Shown here in pieces: positions 5,758-13,770 of a DNA stretch of 17,633 bases (the first letter of the stretch is position 1; each line of letters starts with the position of its first letter). The DNA comes from an uncultured Sutterella sp. (lineage in GTDB: Bacteria; Pseudomonadota; Gammaproteobacteria; Burkholderiales; Burkholderiaceae_F), in assembly GCA_934249275.1 (NCBI GenBank), contig CAKQKT010000033.1:1-17633 (forward strand), written 5' to 3'. The notes under the pieces were generated by a model, which saw only the letters and a list, made by a program, of their open reading frames with translations, ran no database searches and was not told where the DNA came from. Position numbers and translations under genes: made by a program.

Positions 5758-7617
5758 TCAGTCCTTTGATTTTATCGCTTCCGCAGGCGGATTCGAAGCC
5801 GTTTCTTCAGTCCGGCCGGTCGGAATCGTCACCGTGACGCGCAGGCCGTTGGGCGAAAGGCGCGAGATGGCGAGGCGCCCTCCGTGCTCGTCGACGATGT
5901 TGCGCACGATGGCGAGCCCGAGCCCCAGGCCGTCCTCCTTGACGCTGTCGCTCACGCGCTTCATGCGCTCGAAGGCGGCATCCGATATGGCGGGACCGTT
6001 GTCCTCGACGACAAGCTCGGCCATGTCGGGTCCGCCCGCATCGTCGGGTTCGACGGAGAGCGAGACGGTGACTTCGGGACGCGGCTGAACGGTTTCGCCC
6101 GTGGTGTCGCAGGCGGCCTGGTCGGCGTTCTTCATCAGGTTGATGACGAGGAGCTCAAGCTCGAGGCTGTTGCCGCAGATGCTGACGGCGGGGAGCTTTG
6201 CAATCGAAAGGCGGCTCGTTCCGGCGGCGTGGCGTGCATAGTGGTTGAAGGCCTTGGCGACGATCTCGTCGAGCCTCACCACGGTGCTGCGGTCGACGTC
6301 GCGCTTGGCGTACTTGCGGACGCGGTCGACGATGGCGGCCATGCGCCGGGTTTCCTCTTCGGCGCCGTTCACGGCTCGGGCGACGATGTCGTCGTTCTCC
6401 ATCCGGCCGGAGAGCTTGAATTTGAGCACTGTCATGTAGTTGATGACGGAGCCCATGGGCTGCTTGAGCTCGTGGGCGATCATGGCGCAGAGCTGGTTGA
6501 TCGCGCCCGTGCGCTCGATGCTTGCAATGCGCGCGCGAGCGGCGGCCTCCTGAGCCTCGAGCTTTTCCCGGTCGGCAAGGGCCTGCGTGAGCGCGGCGGT
6601 GCGGCGCCTCACGGTTCGCTTGAGGCGCACCTCGTCCAGAATGAGCCACGCGAGTATGGCGAGCGCGATGAGCGCGTAGGTGCCGTAGGTCTTCCAGAGG
6701 CTCTTCCAGGTCCAGTCGTCAAGATGCTTCCAGGGGCCGAGGTGGAGCTCCTTGTAGAGGCGGTGGACGGACACGAAGTTTGCAGACACCTCCCAGGCAT
6801 GATCGCCGTCCGATGGCATCGAAAGAAGCGCAAGCGTCGCCGCCTTCACGACGGCGGGACTTGTGTTCGGAAGGGAGGAAACGACGATGTTCGGGTAGAG
6901 CGCCGTGGAATGCCGGCACGCAAAGCCGGGCGTCTGCTTTTCATTGATGACCTTGAGGCTGCCGGGCTTGAGAAGGCCGGCGATTTCGGCGCGCTCGAGC
7001 ATGCAGGTCGAAATCACGCCCGCCTCGACCCGGCCCGAGAGCACGGCGGTGATCACGTCGGGCATCGGGTAGTTGAAGAAGGTCGTGTTGGCCTCGAAGG
7101 TCTCGTAATTGAGATTCTGCTCCTTGAGCTCGTAGCGAAGCGCGAGCCATCCGTCCACGTCGTTCTTGCCGCCCGCCGCCATCGGACGAAAGTGCAGGTC
7201 GCGAAGCGTCTTGACCCGCTCGTTGTCGGCCCGGGCAATGACGGCCGCGCCCACCGAAGCGCTCGGATTCTCGGCCCAGCGCGTCTTGCGCGTGGCGATC
7301 GAGTGGCCGCCGTAGTTGAGCTCAAGCTCCATGTTGACCGAAGCGGGCCCCACCAGAATGTCGGGCCGCACGCGCTTCAGGTCTCCGATCGGATCGTCGG
7401 GCGAGAGGCGCACGCCCGTCACGTAGCGCTCCGGCATCGCCATCGCCATGGCCGCAAGCATCGGCTTCACGGTCTTCGTGTAGTAGCCGGGCTCGGGCGT
7501 GTCGACGAATCCCACGACCACGTCGGGCAGGGGCTCGGCTGCGGCGGCGAACGACAGGGCGCCGAAGACCGCCGCAAGGACGTGCTTCGCGATGCGATGG
7601 GTAATGCGTGCGGACAT
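5758..7617 (-). CDS. Sensor histidine kinase with PhnD-like periplasmic domain (TtrS-like)
   Basis: The protein is 619 residues counted from the ATG at 7617. Layout: signal peptide to about 28 (AKHVLAAVFGALSFAAAAE), periplasmic phosphonate-binding-protein-like domain about 32-292 (DILVGPASVNMEL, GRVEAGVISTCMLE), transmembrane helix about 313-329, coiled linker, then kinase. His382 in AHELKQP is the phosphorylation site; the N-box is INLMKNADQA (about 492-501), G1 is VVEDNGPA near 537-543 and G2 is GLGLGLAIV near 563-571. A periplasmic solute-binding-type sensor fused to a kinase is the TtrS (tetrathionate sensor) arrangement, but no tetrathionate reductase genes are nearby, so the ligand is unknown. 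The start is ambiguous: ATGs at 7665 and 7662 are in frame, none has a Shine-Dalgarno, and 7617 is preferred because the AT-rich sequence upstream does not look coding. Confidence 0.9.
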   Translation of the reverse strand: MSARITHRIAKHVLAAVFGALSFAAAAEPLPDVVVGFVDTPEPGYYTKTVKPMLAAMAMAMPERYVTGVRLSPDDPIGDLKRVRPDILVGPASVNMELELNYGGHSIATRKTRWAENPSASVGAAVIARADNERVKTLRDLHFRPMAAGGKNDVDGWLALRYELKEQNLNYETFEANTTFFNYPMPDVITAVLSGRVEAGVISTCMLERAEIAGLLKPGSLKVINEKQTPGFACRHSTALYPNIVVSSLPNTSPAVVKAATLALLSMPSDGDHAWEVSANFVSVHRLYKELHLGPWKHLDDWTWKSLWKTYGTYALIALAILAWLILDEVRLKRTVRRRTAALTQALADREKLEAQEAAARARIASIERTGAINQLCAMIAHELKQPMGSVINYMTVLKFKLSGRMENDDIVARAVNGAEEETRRMAAIVDRVRKYAKRDVDRSTVVRLDEIVAKAFNHYARHAAGTSRLSIAKLPAVSICGNSLELELLVINLMKNADQAACDTTGETVQPRPEVTVSLSVEPDDAGGPDMAELVVEDNGPAISDAAFERMKRVSDSVKEDGLGLGLAIVRNIVDEHGGRLAISRLSPNGLRVTVTIPTGRTEETASNPPAEAIKSKD

Positions 7618-7951
7618 GAATACGGAACTTGAAGAAAAACGAAATGCGCGGATGAACCGCATCATTTTCAACTATGCAGTTTCGAGCCATTGCCGTCAAT
7701 AGTTCCGAGGGCGGGAGTGAAAACCCGCTGTGCAATGCAAAAGTCCTGAGCAATAGTATGAATTCGGATTTCGTATCACTTTTTGGCTGTTAAAAAACTT
7801 CGCTTTGCCACCCGGGAGCGTCTGTTTCGCCGCATTCGCATAGGTCTTTTGCCTCATTGTTTTTGGACTTGAACCGTGCTAATTATTGAAGAGCAGACAG
7901 CGTGCTTCGAATCCGAAGCGCGGAATAAATAACAATAGGGAGGTCGCACTT
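7618..7951. promoter_or_regulatory. Divergent intergenic region between sensor kinase and membrane protein
   Basis: This is 334 bp, AT-richer than its surroundings, with no credible gene. It must contain the promoters of the leftward kinase unit and the rightward gene at 7952. A -10-like TACTAT occurs on the minus strand near 7758-7753 with a poor -35. Copies of TTCGGAT (7763-7769) and ATCCGAA (7911-7917) match the half-site of the palindrome at 2300-2315. A small hairpin GCGGG/CCCGC spans about 7711-7728. No operator can be assigned with certainty. Confidence 0.4.
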
Positions 7952-9313
7952 ATGCCGTGGAGAAGGCGGGTGATCATAGGCGGCGCGTGCCTTGCGGGCG
8001 TCGTGGCCGCGGGCTACGTCGGCTACGTCAACTGGCAGCAGTCCGTTGTGGACAGAATGCTTGAGGACCTCAAGTCTCCGGGCAGCCCCGTGCCGGGCGT
8101 GAGAATTGAGGCGAGGGAGCTTGAGCGCAACTTCAGCTCCCGAAAGCTTGAGGTCGTCTTCAAGATCCGCGGCTATCCCGAAATGCCCCTGAAGGGCGAG
8201 TGCGTCTGGCGTCTCGGCATGGCGCCGAGCCTCATCGTGAGAAACTTCAGGACTACGCCCGAGCTTCAGGAATTCATCGATCTCGCCAAGCCTCTGATGA
8301 CGATGGACTTCGGCCTTCCGTTTATGCCGAAGAACCTTCGCGTCTCGTGGCATGACGCGCAGTCGGCCAATCGCCGCATCGTCGGCGGCGAGGCGCTCAC
8401 GACCTTCCGCGTCGAGCGCAAGAAGCCCGTTGAGAAGGACGGCAGGATGGTCTATCCGGCGTCGGCCTCGGGCGTCCCGTACCACATGCTTCCCGTTGAG
8501 GGCGACTGGGCGTTCACGGCATTCGTCTTCCGCGTCAACTGGGCGGGAGATCATTTCCTCTACCGCTATCTGCCCGACGATGACGAGCCCATTCTGCTGC
8601 GAAGCGAGACGGGCGGCCTGTCGCTCGCCGATGCGGGCCTTCTCGAGCCCGAGGACGACGTGAAGCTTGGAAAGCAGGTCACGCGCCTGTCCGTCAGGAA
8701 ATTGAATTCGGGCTGGGGCTTCGACTTCTCGCACGACGGCGAGCTCAAGTCCGCGCCTCCCGTTCTGAGTCCCGTCTCGGCCCTCAAGTACTGGCACGTG
8801 ATCGGTTCCGTCACAGCCCCGAAGGACGTGTGGCTGCCTGAAATCACCGGCCTTCTGGCGGCGGGCGATGACGTCTGCGCCGTGCCGGGCATCTGCAGGC
8901 CGGATGCGCCCCGCGGTCTCGACCCCCTGCAGGAGGCGGCTGAAAACGGCACCCTCAATCTGAAGCTGCAGAACTTCGAGCTCGACTTCGTCGATCTGGA
9001 CGTCCGCGCCAAGGGCGCCATGGGGGTGAAGAAGGACTCGAACTCGATCGCCGACTTTGATGTGAAGATTTCGAAATCGAAGCTCAACGACGAGACTCGA
9101 AAGACCCGTCCGGACGTCGCCCGGGTGCACGACTTTGTTCAGGCGCTCATTGAGCAGAAGGCCCTCGTCTGCGGCAGGCGCGACGAATGCACGTCCCGCG
9201 TGTCGGTCGAGCCCGACGACACGGGCTTTTATGCCGTCAAGGTTAACGGCGTCGACATGACCGAGTGGGTCTCGCAGATTCTTTTCATGGATCCGCTCGC
9301 CGTTCCGGAATAA
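7952..9313 (+). CDS. Membrane-anchored protein of unknown function (possibly DUF945/YdgA-like)
   Basis: The 453-residue protein starts MPWRRRVIIGG, followed by a hydrophobic segment at about 6-25 (IIGGACLAGVVAAGYVGYV) that should act as an uncleaved inner-membrane anchor with the rest in the periplasm. Short N-terminal anchor, region starting WQQSVVDRMLEDLK and beta-rich remainder resemble the DUF945 group, but I do not recognise it with confidence. It carries Cys pairs near VCAVPGIC and VCGRRDEC that could form disulfides. The ATG at 7952 has GGGAGG 8 nt upstream; a TTG at 7886 in the same frame would add a polar leader before the anchor and is rejected. The gene is divergent from the kinase unit and followed by its own terminator, so it appears monocistronic. 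Confidence 0.75.
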   Translation: MPWRRRVIIGGACLAGVVAAGYVGYVNWQQSVVDRMLEDLKSPGSPVPGVRIEARELERNFSSRKLEVVFKIRGYPEMPLKGECVWRLGMAPSLIVRNFRTTPELQEFIDLAKPLMTMDFGLPFMPKNLRVSWHDAQSANRRIVGGEALTTFRVERKKPVEKDGRMVYPASASGVPYHMLPVEGDWAFTAFVFRVNWAGDHFLYRYLPDDDEPILLRSETGGLSLADAGLLEPEDDVKLGKQVTRLSVRKLNSGWGFDFSHDGELKSAPPVLSPVSALKYWHVIGSVTAPKDVWLPEITGLLAAGDDVCAVPGICRPDAPRGLDPLQEAAENGTLNLKLQNFELDFVDLDVRAKGAMGVKKDSNSIADFDVKISKSKLNDETRKTRPDVARVHDFVQALIEQKALVCGRRDECTSRVSVEPDDTGFYAVKVNGVDMTEWVSQILFMDPLAVPE

Positions 9314-9339
9314 ACGGCTGGAAAACGTTCCAGAACAGG

Positions 9340-9377
9340 GCCTCGCCTCCGTCACGGATGCGGGGCTCTTTGCTTTT
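9340..9377 (+). terminator. Rho-independent terminator after the membrane-protein gene
   Basis: A 12-bp stem (9340-9351 with 9355-9366), with one mismatch, one G-T wobble and a 3-nt loop, is followed by a T-rich stretch TCTTTGCTTTT. It lies 27 nt after the stop at 9313. Its 3' arm shares CGGATGCGGGGCT with the terminator at 17528-17563. Confidence 0.75.
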
Positions 9378-9445
9378 CGGTCGCGCATAAACGCATCCCG
9401 GCGAAGTAAGATTGATCTCAACGACATCAGCAGGAGTTGCTTTTC

Positions 9446-11944
9446 ATGGTCGACAGAATAGAGGTTCGCGGCGCGCGCGTACACAACTTGAAGAACGTCG
9501 ACGTCGATATTCCGCTCAACAGGATCGTCGGCGTGGCGGGCGTCTCGGGCTCGGGCAAGTCGTCGCTTGCCCTGGGCGTGGTCTTTACGGAAGGCTCGAG
9601 GCGGTACCTCGAGTCGCTTTCCACCTATACGAGAAGAAGGCTCACGCAGGCGGCCCGCGCGGACGTCGATGAGGTGCTCCACGTGCCCGCTGCGCTCGCG
9701 CTTCATCAAAGGCCGGGCGTGCCCGGCATTCGAAGCACGTTCGGCACGGGCACGGAGCTTTTGAACACGATCCGCCTGATGTTCTCGCGCCTCGCTTCGC
9801 ACCGTTGCCCGAACGGCCACTATCACGAGCCGACGATCGACGTGGCGGCCGAAAAGCCCCTCGTGTGTCCCGTCTGCGGCGAGAAGTTCTTTCCGCCCGG
9901 CGCCGAGGATCTCGCCTTCAACAGCGGCGGCGCCTGCCGCACCTGCGACGGGACCGGCATGGTGCGGTCGGTTGACCGCTCGACGCTCGTTCCCGACGAG
10001 AATCTCACGATCGACGAAGGCGCCGTGATGCCCTGGCGAACGCTGATGTGGTCGCTCATGACCGACGTGTGCCGCGCCATGGGCGTGAGGACCGACGTGC
10101 CCTTCAAGGACCTGACCGACGAGGAAAAGCACATCGTCTACGACGGCCCGATGGTGAAGAAGCACATCTTCTATCATCCGAAGGGTTCGAACGATGCGGC
10201 CGAACTCGACTTCACGTTCTACTCGGCCGTGAAGACCGTCGAGAATGCGCTCTCGAAGGTGAAGGACGAGTCGGGCATGAAGCGCGTCGAGCGCTTTCTC
10301 CGGTTCGACGTCTGTCCCGACTGCCATGGCTCGCGCTTTTCCGAAGCCGCAAGAGCGCCGAAGATCATGGGCGTGTCGATCGACGAGGTTTCGCGAATGC
10401 CGTTGGTCGACCTGTGCGCCTGGGTGGACCGCATTCCCGATTCGCTTCCCGAACCCATGCGCCCGATGGCGGAGAGCCTCTGCGAAGCGTACCGGCATAC
10501 GGCCGCAAGGCTTCTGGATCTGGGGCTAGGATACCTGTCGCTCGACCGCGCCGCTTCGACGCTCTCCACGGGAGAGCGCCAGCGCATGCAGCTCGCGCGC
10601 GCCGTGCGCAACCGCACGACGGGCGTTCTCTATGTCCTTGACGAACCGTCGATCGGCCTGCATCCGGCCAACGTCGAAGGACTCAAGGCCGTCATGCACG
10701 ATCTGGTGGCGGACGGCAACACGGTGCTTCTCGTCGACCATGACGTCGACATTCTCAGAGAATCCGACCGCATCATCGAGATGGGCCCGAAGGCGGGCCG
10801 CGAGGGCGGACGCGTGATCGCAAAGGGAAGCGTCGCCGAGATCGAGGCCGATCCCGATTCCATGATCGGCCCCTACCTTGCCGGAAAGCCCGCCGTCGTG
10901 CGGCCGAGAATCCCGCGGGAGGAAATCTTCGCCGCCGGAGAAATTCGCCTTGAGACGGGCGCCATCCATACCGTGAAGCCCCTCAAGGTTCGAATCCCGA
11001 AGGGAAGGCTCACGGTCGTGACGGGCGTCTCGGGCTCGGGCAAGACCACGCTCGTGCTCGAGAGCCTGCTGCCGGCCCTCAAGGCCATGATCGACGGGAA
11101 TTCATTGCCCCCGCACGTTCATTCGATTTCGGCCGACGGCATTCGTCATGCGCAGCTCATCGACGCCACGCCCATCGGGACGAACGTGCGCTCGACGGTT
11201 GCGACCTATGCCGACGTGCACGACGACTTGAGAAAGGCCTTTGCGCGAACGCCCGACGCCAAGGCGGCCGGGCTCAAGGCAGGGGACTTTTCATACAACA
11301 CCGGAAGCCTGCGCTGTCCCGAATGCGACGGCACGGGAACGATCAGCCTCGACGTGCAGTTTCTCCCCGACGTCGACGTGCCGTGTCCCGCCTGCCGCGG
11401 AAGCCGCTACGCGCCGCTCGCCTACACCCTGAGGCGCATTTCGAAGGCGACGAAGACGAGTCCGGAAGCCTCTCACACGCTGCCCGAATTCATGGACATG
11501 GACGTTTCGACCGCGCTTCGCGCCGCAGCCGACATGAAGCCCGTCGCGGCGGGCCTCAAGGTGCTGGAAGATCTGGGGCTCGGCTACCTGACGCTCGGCG
11601 AGGCGACGCCGGGACTCTCCGGCGGCGAGGCCCAGCGCCTCAAGCTTGCGGGCGAGATGGGCCGCGGCCAGGACGACGCGCTCTTCGTCTTCGACGAGCC
11701 CACGATCGGCCTTCACCCCGAAAACGTCGCAACCCTCATGGGCGTCTTCGAGCGCCTCGTTCAATCGGGCGCCACCGTCATTGTCATTGAGCACGACCGC
11801 GACGTCATCCGCGCGGCCGACTGGATGATCGACATGGGCCCGGGCGGCGGCGAATCGGGCGGGACGGTCGTCTTCGAAGGCGTGCCCGAGGATGCCGTCA
11901 GGGAGCCGCAGAGCGTCACCGGACGCTATCTGGCCGCGTCTTAA
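9446..11944 (+). CDS. UvrA-like ABC ATPase lacking the UvrB-binding domain (UvrA2/DrrC-like)
   Basis: The 832-residue protein is a tandem ABC ATPase with UvrA-type motifs: Walker A GVSGSGKSS at 32-40 and GVSGSGKTT at 527-535; signatures LSTGERQR (373-380) and LSGGEAQR (724-731); Walker B LDEPSIGLHP (398-407) and FDEPTIGLHP (749-758). Zinc-type Cys pairs are CPVC (141-144), CRTC (164-167), CPDC (290-293), CPEC (624-627) and CPAC (647-650). Canonical UvrA is about 940 residues. Here only about 37 residues separate HRCPNGHYH (119) from FNSGGACRTC (158), where UvrA carries its ~110-residue UvrB-binding domain. This is the shorter class seen in UvrA2/DrrC proteins, linked in some bacteria to tolerance of DNA-binding drugs. 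It probably binds damaged or drug-bound DNA but is unlikely to recruit UvrB. AGGAG lies 9 nt before the ATG at 9446; a TTG at 9437 is rejected. Confidence 0.92.
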   Translation: MVDRIEVRGARVHNLKNVDVDIPLNRIVGVAGVSGSGKSSLALGVVFTEGSRRYLESLSTYTRRRLTQAARADVDEVLHVPAALALHQRPGVPGIRSTFGTGTELLNTIRLMFSRLASHRCPNGHYHEPTIDVAAEKPLVCPVCGEKFFPPGAEDLAFNSGGACRTCDGTGMVRSVDRSTLVPDENLTIDEGAVMPWRTLMWSLMTDVCRAMGVRTDVPFKDLTDEEKHIVYDGPMVKKHIFYHPKGSNDAAELDFTFYSAVKTVENALSKVKDESGMKRVERFLRFDVCPDCHGSRFSEAARAPKIMGVSIDEVSRMPLVDLCAWVDRIPDSLPEPMRPMAESLCEAYRHTAARLLDLGLGYLSLDRAASTLSTGERQRMQLARAVRNRTTGVLYVLDEPSIGLHPANVEGLKAVMHDLVADGNTVLLVDHDVDILRESDRIIEMGPKAGREGGRVIAKGSVAEIEADPDSMIGPYLAGKPAVVRPRIPREEIFAAGEIRLETGAIHTVKPLKVRIPKGRLTVVTGVSGSGKTTLVLESLLPALKAMIDGNSLPPHVHSISADGIRHAQLIDATPIGTNVRSTVATYADVHDDLRKAFARTPDAKAAGLKAGDFSYNTGSLRCPECDGTGTISLDVQFLPDVDVPCPACRGSRYAPLAYTLRRISKATKTSPEASHTLPEFMDMDVSTALRAAADMKPVAAGLKVLEDLGLGYLTLGEATPGLSGGEAQRLKLAGEMGRGQDDALFVFDEPTIGLHPENVATLMGVFERLVQSGATVIVIEHDRDVIRAADWMIDMGPGGGESGGTVVFEGVPEDAVREPQSVTGRYLAAS

Positions 11945-12042
11945 GGCACGGGTCAGATCTCCGCGGATAATGATCCAAACGGGTGCAAACCTCGAAAACG
12001 GTCTGCGCCCCCACGGACAAACGAACGGGAAGACCATCCGTC

Positions 12043-12429
12043 ATGAATATTCGCAAGACTTCCATTTCGATCGCCGCCGGCCTTCTGGCTGCGCTCTCGG
12101 CCGCATCGGCCTCTGCCGCCGCGGACATTGCGCTCGTGAGAGAGCGCGCCGAGCAGGGCGTCGTCGAGTCGCAGTTCGCGCTCGGCAACATGTACTTCAA
12201 GGGCCACGGCGTCGAGCAGAACATCGACGAGGCGCTCAAGTGGTACGGCAGGGCCGCCGCCAAGGGCAACGCCATGGCACAGCTCAAGCTCGGCTTCATC
12301 TACGAGGACGGCAAGGGCGTCCCGCAGGACAAGAAGGCCGCCAAGGCCTGGTATCACAAGGCCTGCGAAAACAAGCACGAGCTCGGCTGCAGCTACGAGC
12401 AGCGCCTGGCCGACGAGGGCGTAGAGTAA
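12043..12429 (+). CDS. Secreted Sel1-repeat protein
   Basis: The 128-residue precursor has a signal peptide of about 26 residues (MNIRKTSISIAAGLLAALSA, cleavage near ASA-AA). Two complete Sel1-type TPR-like repeats cover about 36-71 (AEQGVVESQFALGNMYFKG) and 72-107 (AAKGNAMAQLKLGFIYEDG), with a partial third to the end. Sel1 repeats are protein-interaction scaffolds, so no enzymatic role is implied. The start at 12043 is the one that gives a clean signal peptide; the ribosome-binding site (GGGAAGA) is weak. The gene lies 98 nt after the UvrA-like gene with no terminator seen between them, so read-through is possible. A -10-like GATAAT at 11966-11971 could also give its own promoter. Confidence 0.85.
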   Translation: MNIRKTSISIAAGLLAALSAASASAAADIALVRERAEQGVVESQFALGNMYFKGHGVEQNIDEALKWYGRAAAKGNAMAQLKLGFIYEDGKGVPQDKKAAKAWYHKACENKHELGCSYEQRLADEGVE

Positions 12430-12457
12430 GAATCGTTCCTGACGATCGGACCGAAAG

Positions 12458-12498
12458 AGGCTCGGCATGAGGCATGCCGGGCCTTTTTGCCTTTTGAC
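12458..12498 (+). terminator. Rho-independent terminator after the Sel1 gene
   Basis: An 11-bp stem AGGCTCGGCAT/ATGCCGGGCCT (12458-12468 and 12474-12484, one wobble) with a 5-nt loop is followed by TTTTTGCCTTTT. It separates this unit from the convergent peptidase gene ending at 12503. Confidence 0.88.
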
Positions 12499-12502
12499 GG
12501 AT

Positions 12503-13219
12503 TTATTTGCGCTTCATCGGCTTTTCGAAGTGCTGCCAGTCCTTGAGCGACTTCCAGTCGCCTCCCCAGGTCCAGCCGCGGTCCTTGAAGAGCGTCACGG
12601 CAAGGTCGTCCTTATCGAAAAATCTCGGATCCTTCCTCGAGCGGTCCGCAAACGGGCGCCCGGCTTCGGGCTGAACGATCGTGCCGGCCGACGTGACCTT
12701 CACGTACGGGTTCCAGAGCGGGTTGAGGTCTACGGCGAGGCCCATGGCGTGCGCGGAGAGCTTTTTCGATCCTTTGACGACGCGGCAGTTGAAGGCGGAT
12801 GAATTGTTGGCCGTCATGCTTCGTTCATCGTCGGCGTCGTACAGGTCGATAAGGACCATCTTCTCAATCGTGCGGCCGTTCACGTAAAGCGCGGCGAGTA
12901 TGTCGAGCACGTCCTCGGCCGCATCCTTGTGCAGGATCATTTCGCCGAGGCGAACGCTGCCGTGCCCGTCGTGATGTAGCGCCGTGACGTACCGAAAGTC
13001 CTTGCGGTCATGCCTGCAGGCGTCCTTCCAGGACTTTCCGTTGATCCGCTTGAAGACGGCGTCTGAAATCGGTCCGGACCGGAAGAAGGCGGCCGAGCCG
13101 CGCGCCTTGAGAAGCGCCTCGGGCACGATGCCGCCCGGCTGCGGGTCGCCCGCAAAGGCCTGCGGGACGGCAAGAATGAGGCTGAGAATGAAGGCGGAGA
13201 GGGGCTTGGCGGCGTGCAT
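12503..13219 (-). CDS. Secreted M15-type peptidase (D-Ala-D-Ala carboxypeptidase/endopeptidase-like)
   Basis: The 238-residue precursor has a signal peptide (about 1-23, LSLILAVPQAFAG). The M15 zinc signature SAHAMGLAVD (155-164, His157 and Asp164) and a downstream DWQHFE (His230 and Glu232) supply the zinc ligands and general base expected of this family, which cleaves bonds in peptidoglycan stem or cross-link peptides. It should act in the periplasm on cell wall. Exact bond specificity cannot be read from sequence. The gene is convergent with the Sel1 gene and divergent from the small protein at 13407. No strong ribosome-binding site precedes the ATG at 13219; it is chosen because the signal peptide begins there. 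Confidence 0.87.
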   Translation of the reverse strand: MHAAKPLSAFILSLILAVPQAFAGDPQPGGIVPEALLKARGSAAFFRSGPISDAVFKRINGKSWKDACRHDRKDFRYVTALHHDGHGSVRLGEMILHKDAAEDVLDILAALYVNGRTIEKMVLIDLYDADDERSMTANNSSAFNCRVVKGSKKLSAHAMGLAVDLNPLWNPYVKVTSAGTIVQPEAGRPFADRSRKDPRFFDKDDLAVTLFKDRGWTWGGDWKSLKDWQHFEKPMKRK

Positions 13220-13406
13220 GGGCGGAAGCGGCAGTACAGGGAATTAATGTCGATGATACGCCATCCGCCGTCGGCGAAAGGCAACGCCCGGGATCGGAAA
13301 CGTCATGACGGCGGGGCATTTCGGCTCGGCTTTCGGTATGATGAAGACGTTCGGAAAAAAGAGGCCGGACGGAAAACATCATCAACTCATTCAACGGAGA
13401 TACCCC

Positions 13407-13694
13407 GTGGTTACGCTTCAGGAGCTCAGGGCTCGTCATTCGCCGGAAAAGCAGGCCCGCATCCGCGCATTTGCTGAGGAACTGCTAAAGACCTATGAAG
13501 CCAATCATGAGACCTACGTGAACGCTCGCAAGGCTCTTGAGGCCGCTGAAAAGGAACGCCGCCGCCAGAAGGCCCTTGCCCGAAAGAAGGCCAGGGCGGA
13601 AGCCGCCAAGCTCAGGGCTGCAAAGGCGGCCGCCAAGGCAAAGGCTGAGGCCGAAGCCGCGGCCGCGGCGGAAGCTGAAAAGGCCAAGGCTTGA
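13407..13694 (+). CDS. Small Ala/Lys/Glu-rich coiled-coil protein of unknown function
   Basis: The 95-residue product starts at GTG 13407, with GGAG 7 nt upstream; the frame is also open upstream to an ATG at 13305, but that ATG has no ribosome-binding site. The N-terminal part (VTLQELRARHSPEKQARIRA) is helical. From about residue 40 the protein is almost only Ala, Lys, Arg and Glu, strongly predicted as helix or coiled coil, and the C-terminus is a low-complexity AKAKAEAEAAAAAEAEKAKA-like tail. Such tails occur in nucleoid-associated and histone-H1-like proteins, but also in unrelated proteins, so no function is assigned. TATGAT at 13337-13342 is a plausible -10 element about 70 nt before the GTG. 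A strong terminator follows, arguing that this is a real expressed gene. Confidence 0.7.
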   Translation: MVTLQELRARHSPEKQARIRAFAEELLKTYEANHETYVNARKALEAAEKERRRQKALARKKARAEAAKLRAAKAAAKAKAEAEAAAAAEAEKAKA

Positions 13695-13715
13695 TCAGGC
13701 TCGAAAAGTCAAGCA

Positions 13716-13755
13716 AAACCCTCGAAGGCACGGGCTTTCGAGGGTTTCGTCTTTT
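13716..13755 (+). terminator. Rho-independent terminator after the small Ala/Lys-rich gene
   Basis: A perfect 11-bp stem AAACCCTCGAA/TTCGAGGGTTT (13716-13726 and 13737-13747) is followed by CGTCTTTTT. Since both arms carry A/T runs at the base, it may also act on leftward transcripts of the convergent pseudouridine synthase ending at 13771. Confidence 0.9.
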
Positions 13756-13770
13756 TGAAATCGGCCGGGT

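Noticed and set aside
5884..7632. Long plus-strand open frame opposite the sensor kinase
   Set aside because: All kinase motifs are on the minus strand; the plus translation is low-information and has no credible start.
7905..7918. TTCGAATCC-like sequence resembling a tRNA T-arm
   Set aside because: It is a simple short palindrome (CTTCG/CGAAG); no acceptor, D or anticodon arms can be drawn around it.
7883..10498. Very long minus-strand open frame (871 codons) opposite two plus-strand genes
   Set aside because: It spans two well-supported plus-strand genes and the terminator between them, and its translation is Arg/Ala/His-rich without any domain. It is the usual mirror frame of GC-rich coding DNA.
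13337..13342. ATG codons at 13305, 13338 and 13341 as starts of the Ala/Lys-rich protein
   Set aside because: None has a ribosome-binding site, and the TATGAT there looks more like a -10 element; GTG at 13407 is better supported.
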